A DNA stretch of 64,000 bases from the NCBI GenBank assembly GCA_011365025.1, contig RDOF01000006.1, forward strand, positions 62,001 to 126,000, written 5' to 3'. Below are positions 17,021 through 26,205 of this stretch, in pieces (the first letter of the stretch is position 1; every line of letters begins with the position of its first letter). Both the position numbers and the translations under genes were made by a program. The notes under the pieces are model-generated. The model did no database searches, was not told the origin of the DNA, and worked only from the letters and a program-made list of their open reading frames with translations. Source of the stretch: Candidatus Thorarchaeota archaeon (lineage in GTDB: Archaea; Asgardarchaeota; Thorarchaeia; Thorarchaeales; Thorarchaeaceae).

Positions 17021-17989
17021 TTATTTGAGAATCTTCACCCAGCAGTTTTGTCTTCTCTCAATCTGAAATCCAAGACGTTCATACATTCTTATTGCTTCTT
17101 GCTGAGTTAGTCCTGAGTCCACAAATCCCTCAGAGAAACCCATTTCCTTCATCAATTGAAGCAGAGATAGCAGCAGTGTCGTACCAATTCCCTGTTTCTG
17201 GTGTTCTGGCAGAACACCAGCTATTCCAATCCTTCCTTTGTCTGTGAAGAAATCCGCAGCTCCGACCACTCTTCCATCATACTCAGCTACAATGACCTGA
17301 TGTCCATACTTGCCTGCAATATAGTCTTTGCACCACTCCAGGGTGGAACATTCCTCGCACCACCATACATTGGCCTTGTGTATCCGAGCAACAGCGTTGG
17401 CGTCATCTTCTTTGGCCTTCCTCGTAGTAATCTTGGCATCTGGTTGGATTGGAGAAATCGAATCGAGCATTACTCTGGCAAAAGCGGTGCTGTTTGCGGT
17501 CGGCTTTATCCCAGTATCGGAGGAGAGCCAAAAGACATCATGAAGTTCGAAATCATTTGCTGCCAGGAATCTCTCTGCCCTGAGATTATCGCTGAAAACA
17601 AGTGCAATAGCTGCCTGCGCCTTTGATTTGGCGTAGTGCTTAAGAATCTCTCTGAGCTGCAGAGTGCCTACCCCTCTTCTTTGCAAGTTCGGCCTCACTG
17701 CAAAATCGCTCTGGCTGAGTTCCTCAGGATTTGAAGGCGCAAACCAAACCACTTGTCCCTCTTCTTTCAATTGACAGAATGCATATCCTACAATACTCCC
17801 GCCGGTTTCGGTAATCCATAGGTCAGTATCCGGAGATTCCGCTTGAGTCACCACACTTAGAGCATCAATCTTCTCACAGCCGTAGGCCGGAGGAAGATGC
17901 TCTATGTACTCCTTGAAAGCCTCATTATGGATCTGCATAACGATGACTTCGTCACCTGCTCTGTAAGCTCGAACACCCATATGACTCAA
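17021..17989 (-). CDS. tandem-domain GNAT N-acetyltransferase
   Basis: A 322-residue protein with two GNAT domains. Domain 1 (about 5-165) has FAVRPNLQRRGVGTLQLREIL as its acetyl-CoA loop. Domain 2 (about 185-322) has IAGVLPEHQKQGIGTTLLLSLL and ends with EAIRMYERLGFQIERR. Tandem GNAT architecture is shared with mycothiol synthase and related enzymes, but the substrate here is unknown. It lies 14 bases before the GHMP kinase and 36 bases after the lipoate ligase on the same strand, probably in one transcript. Confidence 0.8.
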   Translation of the reverse strand: MSHMGVRAYRAGDEVIVMQIHNEAFKEYIEHLPPAYGCEKIDALSVVTQAESPDTDLWITETGGSIVGYAFCQLKEEGQVVWFAPSNPEELSQSDFAVRPNLQRRGVGTLQLREILKHYAKSKAQAAIALVFSDNLRAERFLAANDFELHDVFWLSSDTGIKPTANSTAFARVMLDSISPIQPDAKITTRKAKEDDANAVARIHKANVWWCEECSTLEWCKDYIAGKYGHQVIVAEYDGRVVGAADFFTDKGRIGIAGVLPEHQKQGIGTTLLLSLLQLMKEMGFSEGFVDSGLTQQEAIRMYERLGFQIERRQNCWVKILK

Positions 17990-18025
17990 ATTCAGGTGTC
18001 CTATGATTAAGCTAACTACTTACGC

Positions 18026-19120
18026 CTATTTCTGCTCAAGAGCTAGTTTGATGGCTGTTTCTAAATCCTGTGGAGTGACTCCTGGCGATTCAATTTTGTA
18101 TTTCTCGTAAGCGGATTTTATTCTGCTAGCGAGTTCTCCGTTCTCAGTTTTGGCTCCAAGGAGAGAATGCTCAAGGTTGGCGATGGCATCGATGGGAAGC
18201 ATGAAGAAATCGCCGCTGATGACTATTTCATTGATCTTTTTCTCCACTTCCTCTACAGTCACTCGAATAAGTCCTCCTGGGGCTTTGTAGTCGGACGCTC
18301 CAACGGCCGTTGTCGCTGATATGCGAACCGTCCGCGCATCGATTCTTCCGCCACGCCTCCAGTGCAACCATTCGTCAGAGAGATACTTGGGTTTGAGCTC
18401 TGCCATCCTGCTTGTCTCCCATGTGCTAAGCTTGCCGCGCACAAGTTCGATGTCAAGGGTCTCTTCATAGAGACGAATGAGGTCCTCCTTCACTTCATTC
18501 CTATCGGGAAGACTCCCTGTTTCTAGACGAATAGTCGTCATTCGCTCACGAAGGCTCTGTGCAATCTTATCCCTGAATTTCTCGTCTGGCACTCTGAGGA
18601 CCTTGACCATCATATCGAAATTGAAATCAAAGATGAGGTTTCCTGTGAGAATCCTTGCATCTCCAACATCGCCAGCTCCATTTCCTGAGATCTTCTTCTC
18701 ATTGACAATCAGGTCGTTGACAGGTTTGAACACCGCTGGAATGCCCAGATTTCTATAGGCTTGAACCGGAGCTTCTAAGAACTTCCTGTAGTAATCATCT
18801 ATCTTCCTAGGTGTCGTTGGGCTATCTTGCCGCCCAATGAGCTGGTAGAACATTTGGCCGTTATCAAGATAGACTCCTCCACCTCCAATCACTCTTCTCG
18901 TGAACACTATATCATTGTCAAGGCAGAACTGCGTGTCTATGTCTTTCTCCACTTCTTGGAAGTATCCCAGACTGACCAAAGGATTTGCTGGCCAGCAGAT
19001 GATCAATGTGTTGTCTGATTCACCTTCGGTGATTCCTTGTGCAACCATATCATAGATTGTCTGCGTTTCCAGGGGCGGTATTGGTCCGAGGTCAAGTAGT
19101 CTCCACGTTTCGAGTGTCAT
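18026..19120 (-). CDS. lipoate--protein ligase family protein
   Basis: A 364-residue protein. It has the lipoate-ligase motif FTRRVIGGGGVYLDNGQ (about 75-91) and the Lys of KKISGNGAG (about 145), which activate and bind lipoate as the adenylate before transfer to a Lys on E2 or GcvH domains. The C-terminal 130 residues match the accessory domain of LplA. ATG 19120 (MTLETWRLL) is preferred to the GTG/ATG at 19189, because the longer frame begins within a TATA-like element. A lipoate-dependent complex is implied; an E2-like protein lacking a lipoyl domain occurs at 60386. Confidence 0.85.
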   Translation of the reverse strand: MTLETWRLLDLGPIPPLETQTIYDMVAQGITEGESDNTLIICWPANPLVSLGYFQEVEKDIDTQFCLDNDIVFTRRVIGGGGVYLDNGQMFYQLIGRQDSPTTPRKIDDYYRKFLEAPVQAYRNLGIPAVFKPVNDLIVNEKKISGNGAGDVGDARILTGNLIFDFNFDMMVKVLRVPDEKFRDKIAQSLRERMTTIRLETGSLPDRNEVKEDLIRLYEETLDIELVRGKLSTWETSRMAELKPKYLSDEWLHWRRGGRIDARTVRISATTAVGASDYKAPGGLIRVTVEEVEKKINEIVISGDFFMLPIDAIANLEHSLLGAKTENGELASRIKSAYEKYKIESPGVTPQDLETAIKLALEQK

Positions 19121-19175
19121 GGTTTGCTCCGCTTTTGGAATTACTAATAATGAATTCGGTGTGGCTACTATCCTA

Positions 19176-19187
19176 ACTATTAAAACC
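19176..19187 (-). promoter_or_regulatory. TATA-like box for the lipoate ligase operon
   Basis: Read on the minus strand, ggttttaatagtt lies 56-67 bases before the ATG at 19120. It overlaps the first codons of the longer open frame, which supports the shorter start. The divergent ABC gene begins only 30 bases away. Confidence 0.4.
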
Positions 19188-19216
19188 ACAGATGTATGAA
19201 GTTGACCTTGATGTAG

Positions 19217-19981
19217 ATGATTGAGGCGCAGGAGCTCACAAAGAAGTTCACTGACTTCACTGCAGTTGATGGACTCTCGTTTCAGGTAAATGGCGGCGAG
19301 ATCTATGGACTACTAGGACCCAACGGTTCGGGAAAATCCACAACGATGAGAATGCTGCTGGGAATTCTTCAGCCAACGTCGGGAACTGCCAGAGTAATGG
19401 GACATGGTATATCCAATGAGATAGTAGCTGCCAAACGCGTGATGGGGTATGTTCCTGAAGAACCCGTCTTGCCCGAACGTCTTACCGGATGGGAATATGT
19501 CAACTACGTGGCTGACATCTGGCGCATTGACCGGGGAGCAGAACGCGAAGAGGAAATTGAAGAACTTCTTACACTTCTTGACATTCGTGATGCAAGTGAT
19601 GACCTCATCGAAACCTATTCCAAAGGAATGGCTCGCAAGATTGGGTTGGTGGCAGCACTAATCCACCATCCTAAAGTCCTAATTCTAGATGAAGTTCAAG
19701 CAGGTATCGACCCTCGCGGTGCTGCCACGATTAAGGAGATACTAAATGGCCTTCGTGACAGAGGGGCGACTATTCTAATGAGCACACATGTGCTGGAAAT
19801 AGCGGAGCAAATGTGTGACCGTATTGGGATAATACAGCGCGGAAAGATGATTGCAGAAGGCACTATGGATGAACTACGGCTGCAGGCTAAGGGTCAATCG
19901 AGCCTTGAGGAGATCTTCCTGTCCTTAACAGGGGGGCCCGATATGCAGAAGATAGCTGAGTTTCTGGGTGAGATTGCGTGA
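19217..19981 (+). CDS. ABC transporter ATP-binding protein
   Basis: A 254-residue ATPase with Walker A GPNGSGKSTTMRML (about 34-47), a signature-like YSKGMARKIGLVAALIHHPKVLILDE (signature then Walker B, about 135-160), and H-switch in STHVLEIAEQ. The canonical LSGGQ is replaced by YSKGM, common in ABC-2-type exporters. It overlaps the permease gene by 4 bases (GTGA), so the two form one transporter. The N-terminal start at ATG 19217 gives the usual short lead before the first strand. The substrate is unknown. Confidence 0.9.
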   Translation: MIEAQELTKKFTDFTAVDGLSFQVNGGEIYGLLGPNGSGKSTTMRMLLGILQPTSGTARVMGHGISNEIVAAKRVMGYVPEEPVLPERLTGWEYVNYVADIWRIDRGAEREEEIEELLTLLDIRDASDDLIETYSKGMARKIGLVAALIHHPKVLILDEVQAGIDPRGAATIKEILNGLRDRGATILMSTHVLEIAEQMCDRIGIIQRGKMIAEGTMDELRLQAKGQSSLEEIFLSLTGGPDMQKIAEFLGEIA

Positions 19982-21714
19982 CTCTTTCGGACCTTATTCT
20001 CCTCTTGCGTGAAGACCTTCGCAAGAGCTTTAGAATCGGGCGTGTCAAGGGCAAGCGAACTGAGCAAAAAAGCACCATCCGCAGGCTCTTTCCAGTTATT
20101 GGCGGAGCTCTTGTGGCACTGTTCATCATCTGGGTCATTTCTGCAATTGTCCCCTTGTTTGGATGGTCTTTTGTAGCTGAAATCGTTTCTCAGAATTTGG
20201 GAGTAGGTGCAACTATCTTCAACGCGATACTGCTTTTTTCTTTCATCGGTTCTATCATGGTATCTGCTACCACAGTGGGCAATAGCTCAAAGATGGAATA
20301 TATCCTCATCATGCCAATTTCGATGCAAACCGTTTTTCTTGAGAAGACCATCTATGTGATTCTGTATAACTCAATCCTATGGCTGCTCATTGGTACTTCC
20401 ATTTTCATTGGTCTCTCAATTGCATCCTCCACCCTCTTTGCCTTTCTTTCTGTTCCGATTTTCGTCATACTTGTCCTGGGTGTAATTACAATTGGCGTTT
20501 CTCTTGGAGGCCTTCTAGGGCTCCTATTCTCCAAGGTGCTCGCTGGCCGCCGAACACTAAAGCAGATTGGCTGGTTCTTCGGAAGTGCCGCAGCTATTGT
20601 TGTGAGCGTGTTTTACTATTATGCAATCTATTCCTCGGATGGTGGCGAGCTTTTCCAGTGGCTTTTCTCAATAACTGATGCCTTGGGTTTCTCTTCCGAC
20701 CTTAGTCCCGGTTATGCAGTCAGCGCTCTTTCATTAAGCCTCCTGGTCGGTGTACCTATCCGAATTCAGGATGTGCTAATGGCACTGGTCTTCCTTTTAG
20801 GGGGCGTCCTTCTAGTATATCTCAATGCAGTTGTTAGCGAAAGAGCTCACTACAGCGGCTGGCTAGCAAGTGGGTCCAAGCGCACTTCTATCAAATCGGA
20901 GCCATCTATTCATCCAACCTGGGATCCGCAACCCTTTCCTGGCTTTACATTCAATCAAACAATCAGCGTATCCATATGGTACAATATCGCTTCTATTAGA
21001 CGGGAGGGTCGTGTCCTAGCCCAGTACCTTGTGGGTCCCTTGCGCTTCGTCATATTTCTCATTCTTCCTGTGTTTGCTATGGGCGAAGAAGCAGTGGTGT
21101 TTACTCCGTTTCTCATCCTTGCAGCTCTCATTCCATTCGCCATTTCATACGGCGTATACTTCGCAGGATACGAAATAGTCTACGAGGGGAAGAACCTGAT
21201 GACCCTTCAGTTGGCTGCTGCCAATATGGCTGATTATGTCAGGGGTAAGGTGTACAGTGCCATACCATTTGTTATTGGGGCCACTGCCATTGTATCAGTT
21301 CTGATTGCGATCATTGATCTCTCCCTTCTGCCCTACCTCCCTGCCGTCGCAATTGCCGCGATTTTCATAAATGTGGCTGCGGGTGCCATTGCGGCAAATG
21401 CTGCAGCAATTGGTGGTGACTTCAAGGCTCAGAGAATGATAACGAGGCAAAGAGGATCTGCGGTGCAAGCTCCCATTCGGGGGTGGTCAATTGTACGGGC
21501 TCAGGTCATTCCATACATCTTGGGCTATACGGGTGTTTTTGGAATGTTAGGTATTGGTGCATTTGTGGGATTCGCCCAAGGATCAACTATAGGGATTCTC
21601 TCTGTCTATCTATTCCTTCCACTCTATGCCGCGATTTGCTACTTCCTTTTCAGGCGGTATTCTTACAGCGCAGGCGTGAAGCTAGCACAAATAGAGGCCT
21701 CGAAGTATCTCTAG
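19978..21714 (+). CDS. ABC transporter permease, ABC-2-like, multi-pass
   Basis: A 578-residue integral membrane protein starting at a GTG that overlaps the ATPase stop. At least ten hydrophobic segments are visible, for example ALVALFIIWVISAIVPLFG near residue 45, SVPIFVILVLGVITIGVSLG near 160, FVIFLILPVFAMG near 350, and a C-terminal cluster. The layout of two six-helix-like halves with a large central polar loop (about 285-330) fits ABC-2 exporter permeases. It has no close family name that I can defend, and the exported compound is unknown. Downstream lies the longin-like gene with its own promoter. Confidence 0.75.
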   Translation: MTLSDLILLLREDLRKSFRIGRVKGKRTEQKSTIRRLFPVIGGALVALFIIWVISAIVPLFGWSFVAEIVSQNLGVGATIFNAILLFSFIGSIMVSATTVGNSSKMEYILIMPISMQTVFLEKTIYVILYNSILWLLIGTSIFIGLSIASSTLFAFLSVPIFVILVLGVITIGVSLGGLLGLLFSKVLAGRRTLKQIGWFFGSAAAIVVSVFYYYAIYSSDGGELFQWLFSITDALGFSSDLSPGYAVSALSLSLLVGVPIRIQDVLMALVFLLGGVLLVYLNAVVSERAHYSGWLASGSKRTSIKSEPSIHPTWDPQPFPGFTFNQTISVSIWYNIASIRREGRVLAQYLVGPLRFVIFLILPVFAMGEEAVVFTPFLILAALIPFAISYGVYFAGYEIVYEGKNLMTLQLAAANMADYVRGKVYSAIPFVIGATAIVSVLIAIIDLSLLPYLPAVAIAAIFINVAAGAIAANAAAIGGDFKAQRMITRQRGSAVQAPIRGWSIVRAQVIPYILGYTGVFGMLGIGAFVGFAQGSTIGILSVYLFLPLYAAICYFLFRRYSYSAGVKLAQIEASKYL

Positions 21715-21758
21715 GAAGAATGGTATAGAATTCCAGAGTGAGTAATTCCCACGCAATA

Positions 21759-21768
21759 CATTATAATT
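21759..21768 (+). promoter_or_regulatory. TATA box for the longin-like gene
   Basis: A cattataatt element lies about 30-38 bases before the ATG at 21797, which would give a leader of only a few bases. It is a well-placed, strong archaeal TATA candidate. Confidence 0.5.
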
Positions 21769-21796
21769 TGATACAGGACTGCTGTTTCGTTGTATC

Positions 21797-22423
21797 ATGA
21801 ATGATGTGGGGCCTGCAAGTACCAATATAGATGTGTCCAAGATTCGGCATGTCATGATTATGGGAACAGAGGGTGGTGAGCTTCTTCTCTATGTTCCCTA
21901 TGCGGGCGCAGAACCTGTTAATCCCGACATGCACGCAGCATTGCTTAGAGCCGTTCTACATCTGTCCAAGGACGATCTTCGTGCAATTCGATGGAAGAAC
22001 TCCATCTACATCTTCGAAACGGCGACCCATGCTATTGCCCTGATTGGCATGACTTCTGTTGATGATGAGGCTGTTTATCGGGCCAAGCTAATGAGAATTC
22101 TTCAGAAGTTCGAGATTGAGTTTGATGAAGTGGTACGCTCTGGTGTTGGAGATATTCGTCGATTCAAAGACTTCGCACTAACAATAATCGAGGAGTTTCC
22201 CTTAGCGAATCTCAACTTGGATATGATTCCTAAGTCTCTAGATAGCGGTGAAACTATTCCTTGGCGAACGGCAGAAGTTGATTTCAAACTTGAATTGATC
22301 GAACAATCATCTAACGGAGAACGGACCCTTCGTGATATCGCTCGCCTCGTAGGAATTAATGACCGTGAGGCAATCGCCTTGGCGTCAATCCTGCTCTACT
22401 ATGGGTGGATGACTATGGGATAG
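21797..22423 (+). CDS. candidate longin-fold protein with C-terminal winged helix
   Basis: A 208-residue soluble protein. Residues 14-130 follow the beta-beta-alpha-beta-beta-beta-alpha-alpha order of longin/roadblock-type domains: HVMIMGTEGGELLLYV, then a helix (MHAALLRAVLHL), strands around IRWKNSIYIFE and AIALIGMTSVDDEA, and a long helix (RAKLMRILQKFEIEFDEVV). The C-terminal 45 residues (ERTLRDIARLVGINDREAIALASILLYYGWM) look like a small winged helix. Asgard archaea encode many longin proteins that pair with small GTPases, so this is a plausible member. No GTPase gene lies nearby. I infer the fold from the predicted pattern only, not from a clear family motif. Confidence 0.45.
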   Translation: MNDVGPASTNIDVSKIRHVMIMGTEGGELLLYVPYAGAEPVNPDMHAALLRAVLHLSKDDLRAIRWKNSIYIFETATHAIALIGMTSVDDEAVYRAKLMRILQKFEIEFDEVVRSGVGDIRRFKDFALTIIEEFPLANLNLDMIPKSLDSGETIPWRTAEVDFKLELIEQSSNGERTLRDIARLVGINDREAIALASILLYYGWMTMG

Positions 22424-22428
22424 ATGGC

Positions 22429-23175
22429 CTAGAGTTTGACTTCTCCAACCACCTTTCCCAGGGGCACGGTAATGTCGCAGTCGAAATAGAGACCCAACAT
22501 TGGCGATTCGATTTCAGTTGCGCCAAAATCATCTCTGGGACCACTCTGGATTTCGAACTCAACTTCTCCAGACCTGCCACTCTTGATATCATAGGTTAGA
22601 TACCCCGCTGTGATTTGTGCAACGTCATATCCGTTTCCTGTCACGCTCGGAATTACCTTGAAATTGATGTTTGGTCCGCTGTCAATCCATTCGCCATCGT
22701 CCTCAAGAGTACAGGATGCTTTCAGGAGCATATTACCATCACGAACAACCGTCCCTGTTACTGTGTGTTTTTTCATTGTCAGCTTGATGCTGGCTTGCTT
22801 TCGAGGATAGCCCCAAATCTCTCTGCCAGCAGATTGTGCCACATCACTATCAACATAGTTATGCGCAAAATACACTCCTACCTCCTCCTCTTTGGTGTGA
22901 GGATTATCAAACATGCATTGAACTAGAAGTGCGGCCTCCATAAAGGTGCCCGTTTCAACACACTTCTGCTCCCCAAACATTAGTCCTGCTAATGGCATTT
23001 GAGATGGCCTAAGAGGTTCAGGTAGCATTTTCTCGATAGATGTTTCCGTAGGATTAAAAAGCGCGAGGAAGAGCCTTGCATCCTTGTAGTGATAGGGAGC
23101 TTTGGGAAACAAAGGGCTGCCAAGTGGTGTGGTAAACTCGTGTTCCAAAGTAATCACAAACTTGGCTAGAATCAA
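22429..23175 (-). CDS. acetoacetate decarboxylase-family protein
   Basis: A 248-residue protein of the acetoacetate decarboxylase fold, shown by YVDSDVAQSAGREIWGYPRKQAS (residues 107-129). In the true enzyme the motif reads G-R-E-x-x-G-x-P-K-K, and the first Lys forms the Schiff base while its Lys neighbour tunes it. Here the pair is Arg125-Lys126, so decarboxylation may be altered or lost. Relatives with changed residues act as aldolase-dehydratases or have unknown roles. It ends close to, and convergent with, the longin-like gene. The first codons (MILAKF) are probably close to the real start. Confidence 0.7.
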   Translation of the reverse strand: MILAKFVITLEHEFTTPLGSPLFPKAPYHYKDARLFLALFNPTETSIEKMLPEPLRPSQMPLAGLMFGEQKCVETGTFMEAALLVQCMFDNPHTKEEEVGVYFAHNYVDSDVAQSAGREIWGYPRKQASIKLTMKKHTVTGTVVRDGNMLLKASCTLEDDGEWIDSGPNINFKVIPSVTGNGYDVAQITAGYLTYDIKSGRSGEVEFEIQSGPRDDFGATEIESPMLGLYFDCDITVPLGKVVGEVKL

Positions 23176-23300
23176 TCGTGTCTATTGAATCTGCCGAGCA
23201 CCACTAACAAGTATTCCGGGCTCTTGAGTTCCACCGTACAATAAAGAAATGCATGAGGAAGGGAAGCATCCAATGATGCTTCAACCCTCCTATCATAGCA

Positions 23301-24182
23301 TCAAATCTTCGCTTTGGTAAAGATTAGTGGCCAAAGGAAAGTTCCGGTCAGCACCACAAGGAAGTAACGAAATGCTCTGAGTAATACCTCCTCTGTTGGT
23401 AAGAATGGCGAGAGCCCGAGCATGACCCCTAGCACAAGCACAAGACCCAACACAACTCTCAGGACAAGCCTCCATTTCGGCACCGTTGATGTGTCAATTT
23501 CAAAACCCACAAAGCGTTGTTCTAGAGGAAGTGCGATGGCCAATCCCATCAGTAGGCCTGCGTATGACCCGAAGTTATCGCCTGGCGGCTGTGGACATAA
23601 TATACTGATGATCAGCATAGTGAAGCCAATTAGAAACAGAATAAAGTAGAGGTACTCGTGTCGCACTTTCTCTGTTGCCTTTCTGAATGGACCTTCGAGG
23701 TAATAGAAAAGAATCACCGTAACGATACCTATTGCCCATCCTAGAAGCACATCACCTAGATAATGCACCCCAATGTAGACTCGCGATATGCCAATCAACA
23801 AGACAACAACTATCGAAAGAATGGTCATCCACCAAGTCTTCACCCTCAAATTCAGCCAACCGTACAAGGTTGCTGACACTTGTGCGTGTCCGCTTGGTGT
23901 GCTGTAATTAGTGGCTTCTACGCCCTCAACCCATACAGAAGTAGGTGGACGCGGATTCGCTATGACATACTTCACCCAGTAATTCGCGACGTAGGCAACA
24001 ACTACCAGCAGCGCAGCAACTACTGCAGCCTTCTTCCTGTACACCCAATAGCCTATCAATATGAGGGATACATAGAATATCTCTGAGCCCATCTCGGTTA
24101 CAAGGCGAAAGAAAAGGTCTGCCCATGGCATGAGATCCTGTAGAAACGTGGAGATTCCTGGATCGAAAATCATGTTGTTCAT
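23301..24182 (-). CDS. PAP2-family membrane phosphatase
   Basis: A 293-residue multi-pass protein carrying the three PAP2 phosphatase motifs: KYVIANPRP (K-x6-R-P, about 72-80), PSGHAQ (about 95-100) and SRVYIGVHYLGDVLLGW (about 132-149). These bind phosphate and provide the two catalytic His. Hydrophobic helices flank the motifs, and four more follow in the C-terminal half. Family members dephosphorylate lipid phosphates such as phosphatidate or polyprenyl pyrophosphate at the membrane face. Met1 and Met4 are both possible starts. In an archaeon a polyprenyl-phosphate role in glycosylation is likely but not proven. Confidence 0.85.
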   Translation of the reverse strand: MNNMIFDPGISTFLQDLMPWADLFFRLVTEMGSEIFYVSLILIGYWVYRKKAAVVAALLVVVAYVANYWVKYVIANPRPPTSVWVEGVEATNYSTPSGHAQVSATLYGWLNLRVKTWWMTILSIVVVLLIGISRVYIGVHYLGDVLLGWAIGIVTVILFYYLEGPFRKATEKVRHEYLYFILFLIGFTMLIISILCPQPPGDNFGSYAGLLMGLAIALPLEQRFVGFEIDTSTVPKWRLVLRVVLGLVLVLGVMLGLSPFLPTEEVLLRAFRYFLVVLTGTFLWPLIFTKAKI

Positions 24183-24363
24183 TTCTTCTCAATGGTAGTG
24201 AAAAAGTTACCTACAACGCCAGGAGTGCAAGCCTAAATAGCGCCACACTCCCTTTCCGTATCAAGGGTGTCAGTAGAATGGTGCTGTCCTGTACGACCTT
24301 CCGAAGGTAGTTATTTCAGAAGTACCTCGACTTGATCAATAATTCCTGCAGGTTCTCCAATAT

Positions 24364-26190
24364 TCACAACCTGAAGCCTGAGAGTCCCAGCTTCTCAATC
24401 CTTTCCTTTGGTGGTGCTCCGGTCTTTCTATTCCAGCCTCTAAAGTGGTACCAGGTTTCTAGCATTGTATCAACATCAGGCACATAGCCCTCTGTTGGAC
24501 CTTCAAGGGGCCTTAGTACAATCTCTGGCAATCTTTCGTTGTTTGTTTGGTATCCCATTTTCAAGTTGAATAGCCGAAGAAGAGTGAACAGCCGCTCACC
24601 GGTCTCGGCCAACTCCTGCAAAGAGTAATCGTTCCACCCGGTCACCTTCTGGATAAACTCCACCAACTCCTCGGCCAGTGCTGCATAATAATGGCAAATC
24701 AGCAAGGAGTTTGTAATGCATCTCAAGTCCTGCTGCTTTGCGGTAATTTCCGCTTCATTGGCAAACCTGTCTTGGCTTTCAATACCCAGTGCTTCATTTG
24801 TCTGTCCCATCTGCACATTGTACATATCTGCAGTCATATGGCAAGCTCCACGCGGAGAGGTTGCATAGGCTATTGCCATACCCGAAAAGCCTCGGGGATC
24901 GTGCATGGGCAACTCCAAACCATTAACTTGGGCAGCGAGTTCTTCACAACCAAACTTCCTTGCGAAGGCAAGAGAGCCCTCTGCCATGAGGTTCCCGACG
25001 CCCTCCCTCTTGGCAATCTTTTCTATTAAGGCTAAAGCAGAGTCAGATTCACCCCATTCCGGAGTGATGCCGTCCAAGTCCTCAGCGGTCACTTTTCCCT
25101 CCTTGTATAGGTAGTACGCAAGAGCAATGGTGCTCCCTCCCGAGATGAAATCAATGCCCATGAGTTCCATCTGTTTTGCGGTGAATGTTACTGCCTCCAA
25201 GTCATTAGTAAGAATAAGCGTCCCCATTGAGCCTATGACTTCATACTCTGGTCCAGCAAATCGTCCTGTCGCATATTTTCCCTCATTTATCTCAATCACT
25301 CGTCCGCAACCTATTGGACATCTATAACAGGCCGATTTTCCAACAAGAATTGTTTCGCGCATAGTCGTTCCGCTGAGATTGTAAGAATCAAAGTCGGATA
25401 CTGTGTAGTATCCCGCAGGCAGAGATCCATACATCATGCTTGCCATGTCCACGTAGCCTGCATTGCCCAGCTCTGAGTACATGTTGAACGTCGGGTCTTC
25501 ACTCAGCGATTCGTTGAGGCTTTTTCCCAACTCATTCAAGCCCTCTGCGTCTGCTACGGGTATCTTTCTGTCTGTGCCATGTACAACCATTGCCTTGAGT
25601 TTCTTTGAGCCCATGACCGCCCCCATGCCAGTTCGTCCGGCCGCTCTATAGTGATCAATGCAGACACAGGCATACTTGACAAGGTTCTCTCCTGCTATTC
25701 CAATTCTCGCTATACCTGCGTTTCTAAAGCCGGTTTCCTCCTTCAAAGCATTCCATGTTTCTTCGGTGTTCTTTCCCCAGAGATGATGTGCATCTCTAAT
25801 CTCGACCCTTGAATCATCAATCAAGAGATAGCACGGTTTCTCAGAGGCGCCTTCCACCAAAACACCATCATAGCCAGCGAACTTCAAGTCTGCCCCAAAA
25901 TGGCCCCCGACTATGCTATGGCCCCAAAGCCCCGTTTGTGGGGATTTACTGCACATCGCAGTTTTGCTCCCTGTAGGAACCATTGTACCACAAAAAGGAC
26001 CATTTAGAATGAGGAGCGGATTGCTTGGTCCTAGTGGGTCTGTTTCACTGTCAACCATATCAATGAGGAGGCTCGCTGCAAGCCCAATCCCTCCGATGAA
26101 CTTGCGTGCAGCTTCAGAATCCAGGGGCATCTCAGAGATAACCTTGGAACCCAAATTCACCTTCAGAATCTTCCCTCTGTACCCATACAT
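24364..26190 (-). CDS. aldehyde ferredoxin oxidoreductase
   Basis: A 608-residue tungsten/molybdopterin enzyme that oxidises aldehydes to acids with ferredoxin, or the reverse. The 4Fe-4S ligands are at Cys288, Cys291, Cys295 (CYRCPIGC) and most likely Cys499 (NSLLICHYY), almost the same numbering as the Pyrococcus enzyme. The N-terminal MYGYRGKILKVNL and the GRTGMGAVMGSKKLKA and DPRGFSGMAIAYATSPRGAC segments are family hallmarks for cofactor binding. It starts 15 bases after the iron-dependent alcohol dehydrogenase, so the two can link alcohol, aldehyde and acid to NAD(P) and ferredoxin pools. The specific aldehyde is unknown. Confidence 0.93.
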   Translation of the reverse strand: MYGYRGKILKVNLGSKVISEMPLDSEAARKFIGGIGLAASLLIDMVDSETDPLGPSNPLLILNGPFCGTMVPTGSKTAMCSKSPQTGLWGHSIVGGHFGADLKFAGYDGVLVEGASEKPCYLLIDDSRVEIRDAHHLWGKNTEETWNALKEETGFRNAGIARIGIAGENLVKYACVCIDHYRAAGRTGMGAVMGSKKLKAMVVHGTDRKIPVADAEGLNELGKSLNESLSEDPTFNMYSELGNAGYVDMASMMYGSLPAGYYTVSDFDSYNLSGTTMRETILVGKSACYRCPIGCGRVIEINEGKYATGRFAGPEYEVIGSMGTLILTNDLEAVTFTAKQMELMGIDFISGGSTIALAYYLYKEGKVTAEDLDGITPEWGESDSALALIEKIAKREGVGNLMAEGSLAFARKFGCEELAAQVNGLELPMHDPRGFSGMAIAYATSPRGACHMTADMYNVQMGQTNEALGIESQDRFANEAEITAKQQDLRCITNSLLICHYYAALAEELVEFIQKVTGWNDYSLQELAETGERLFTLLRLFNLKMGYQTNNERLPEIVLRPLEGPTEGYVPDVDTMLETWYHFRGWNRKTGAPPKERIEKLGLSGFRL

Positions 26191-26205
26191 CTCTCCTTCA
26201 CACCT

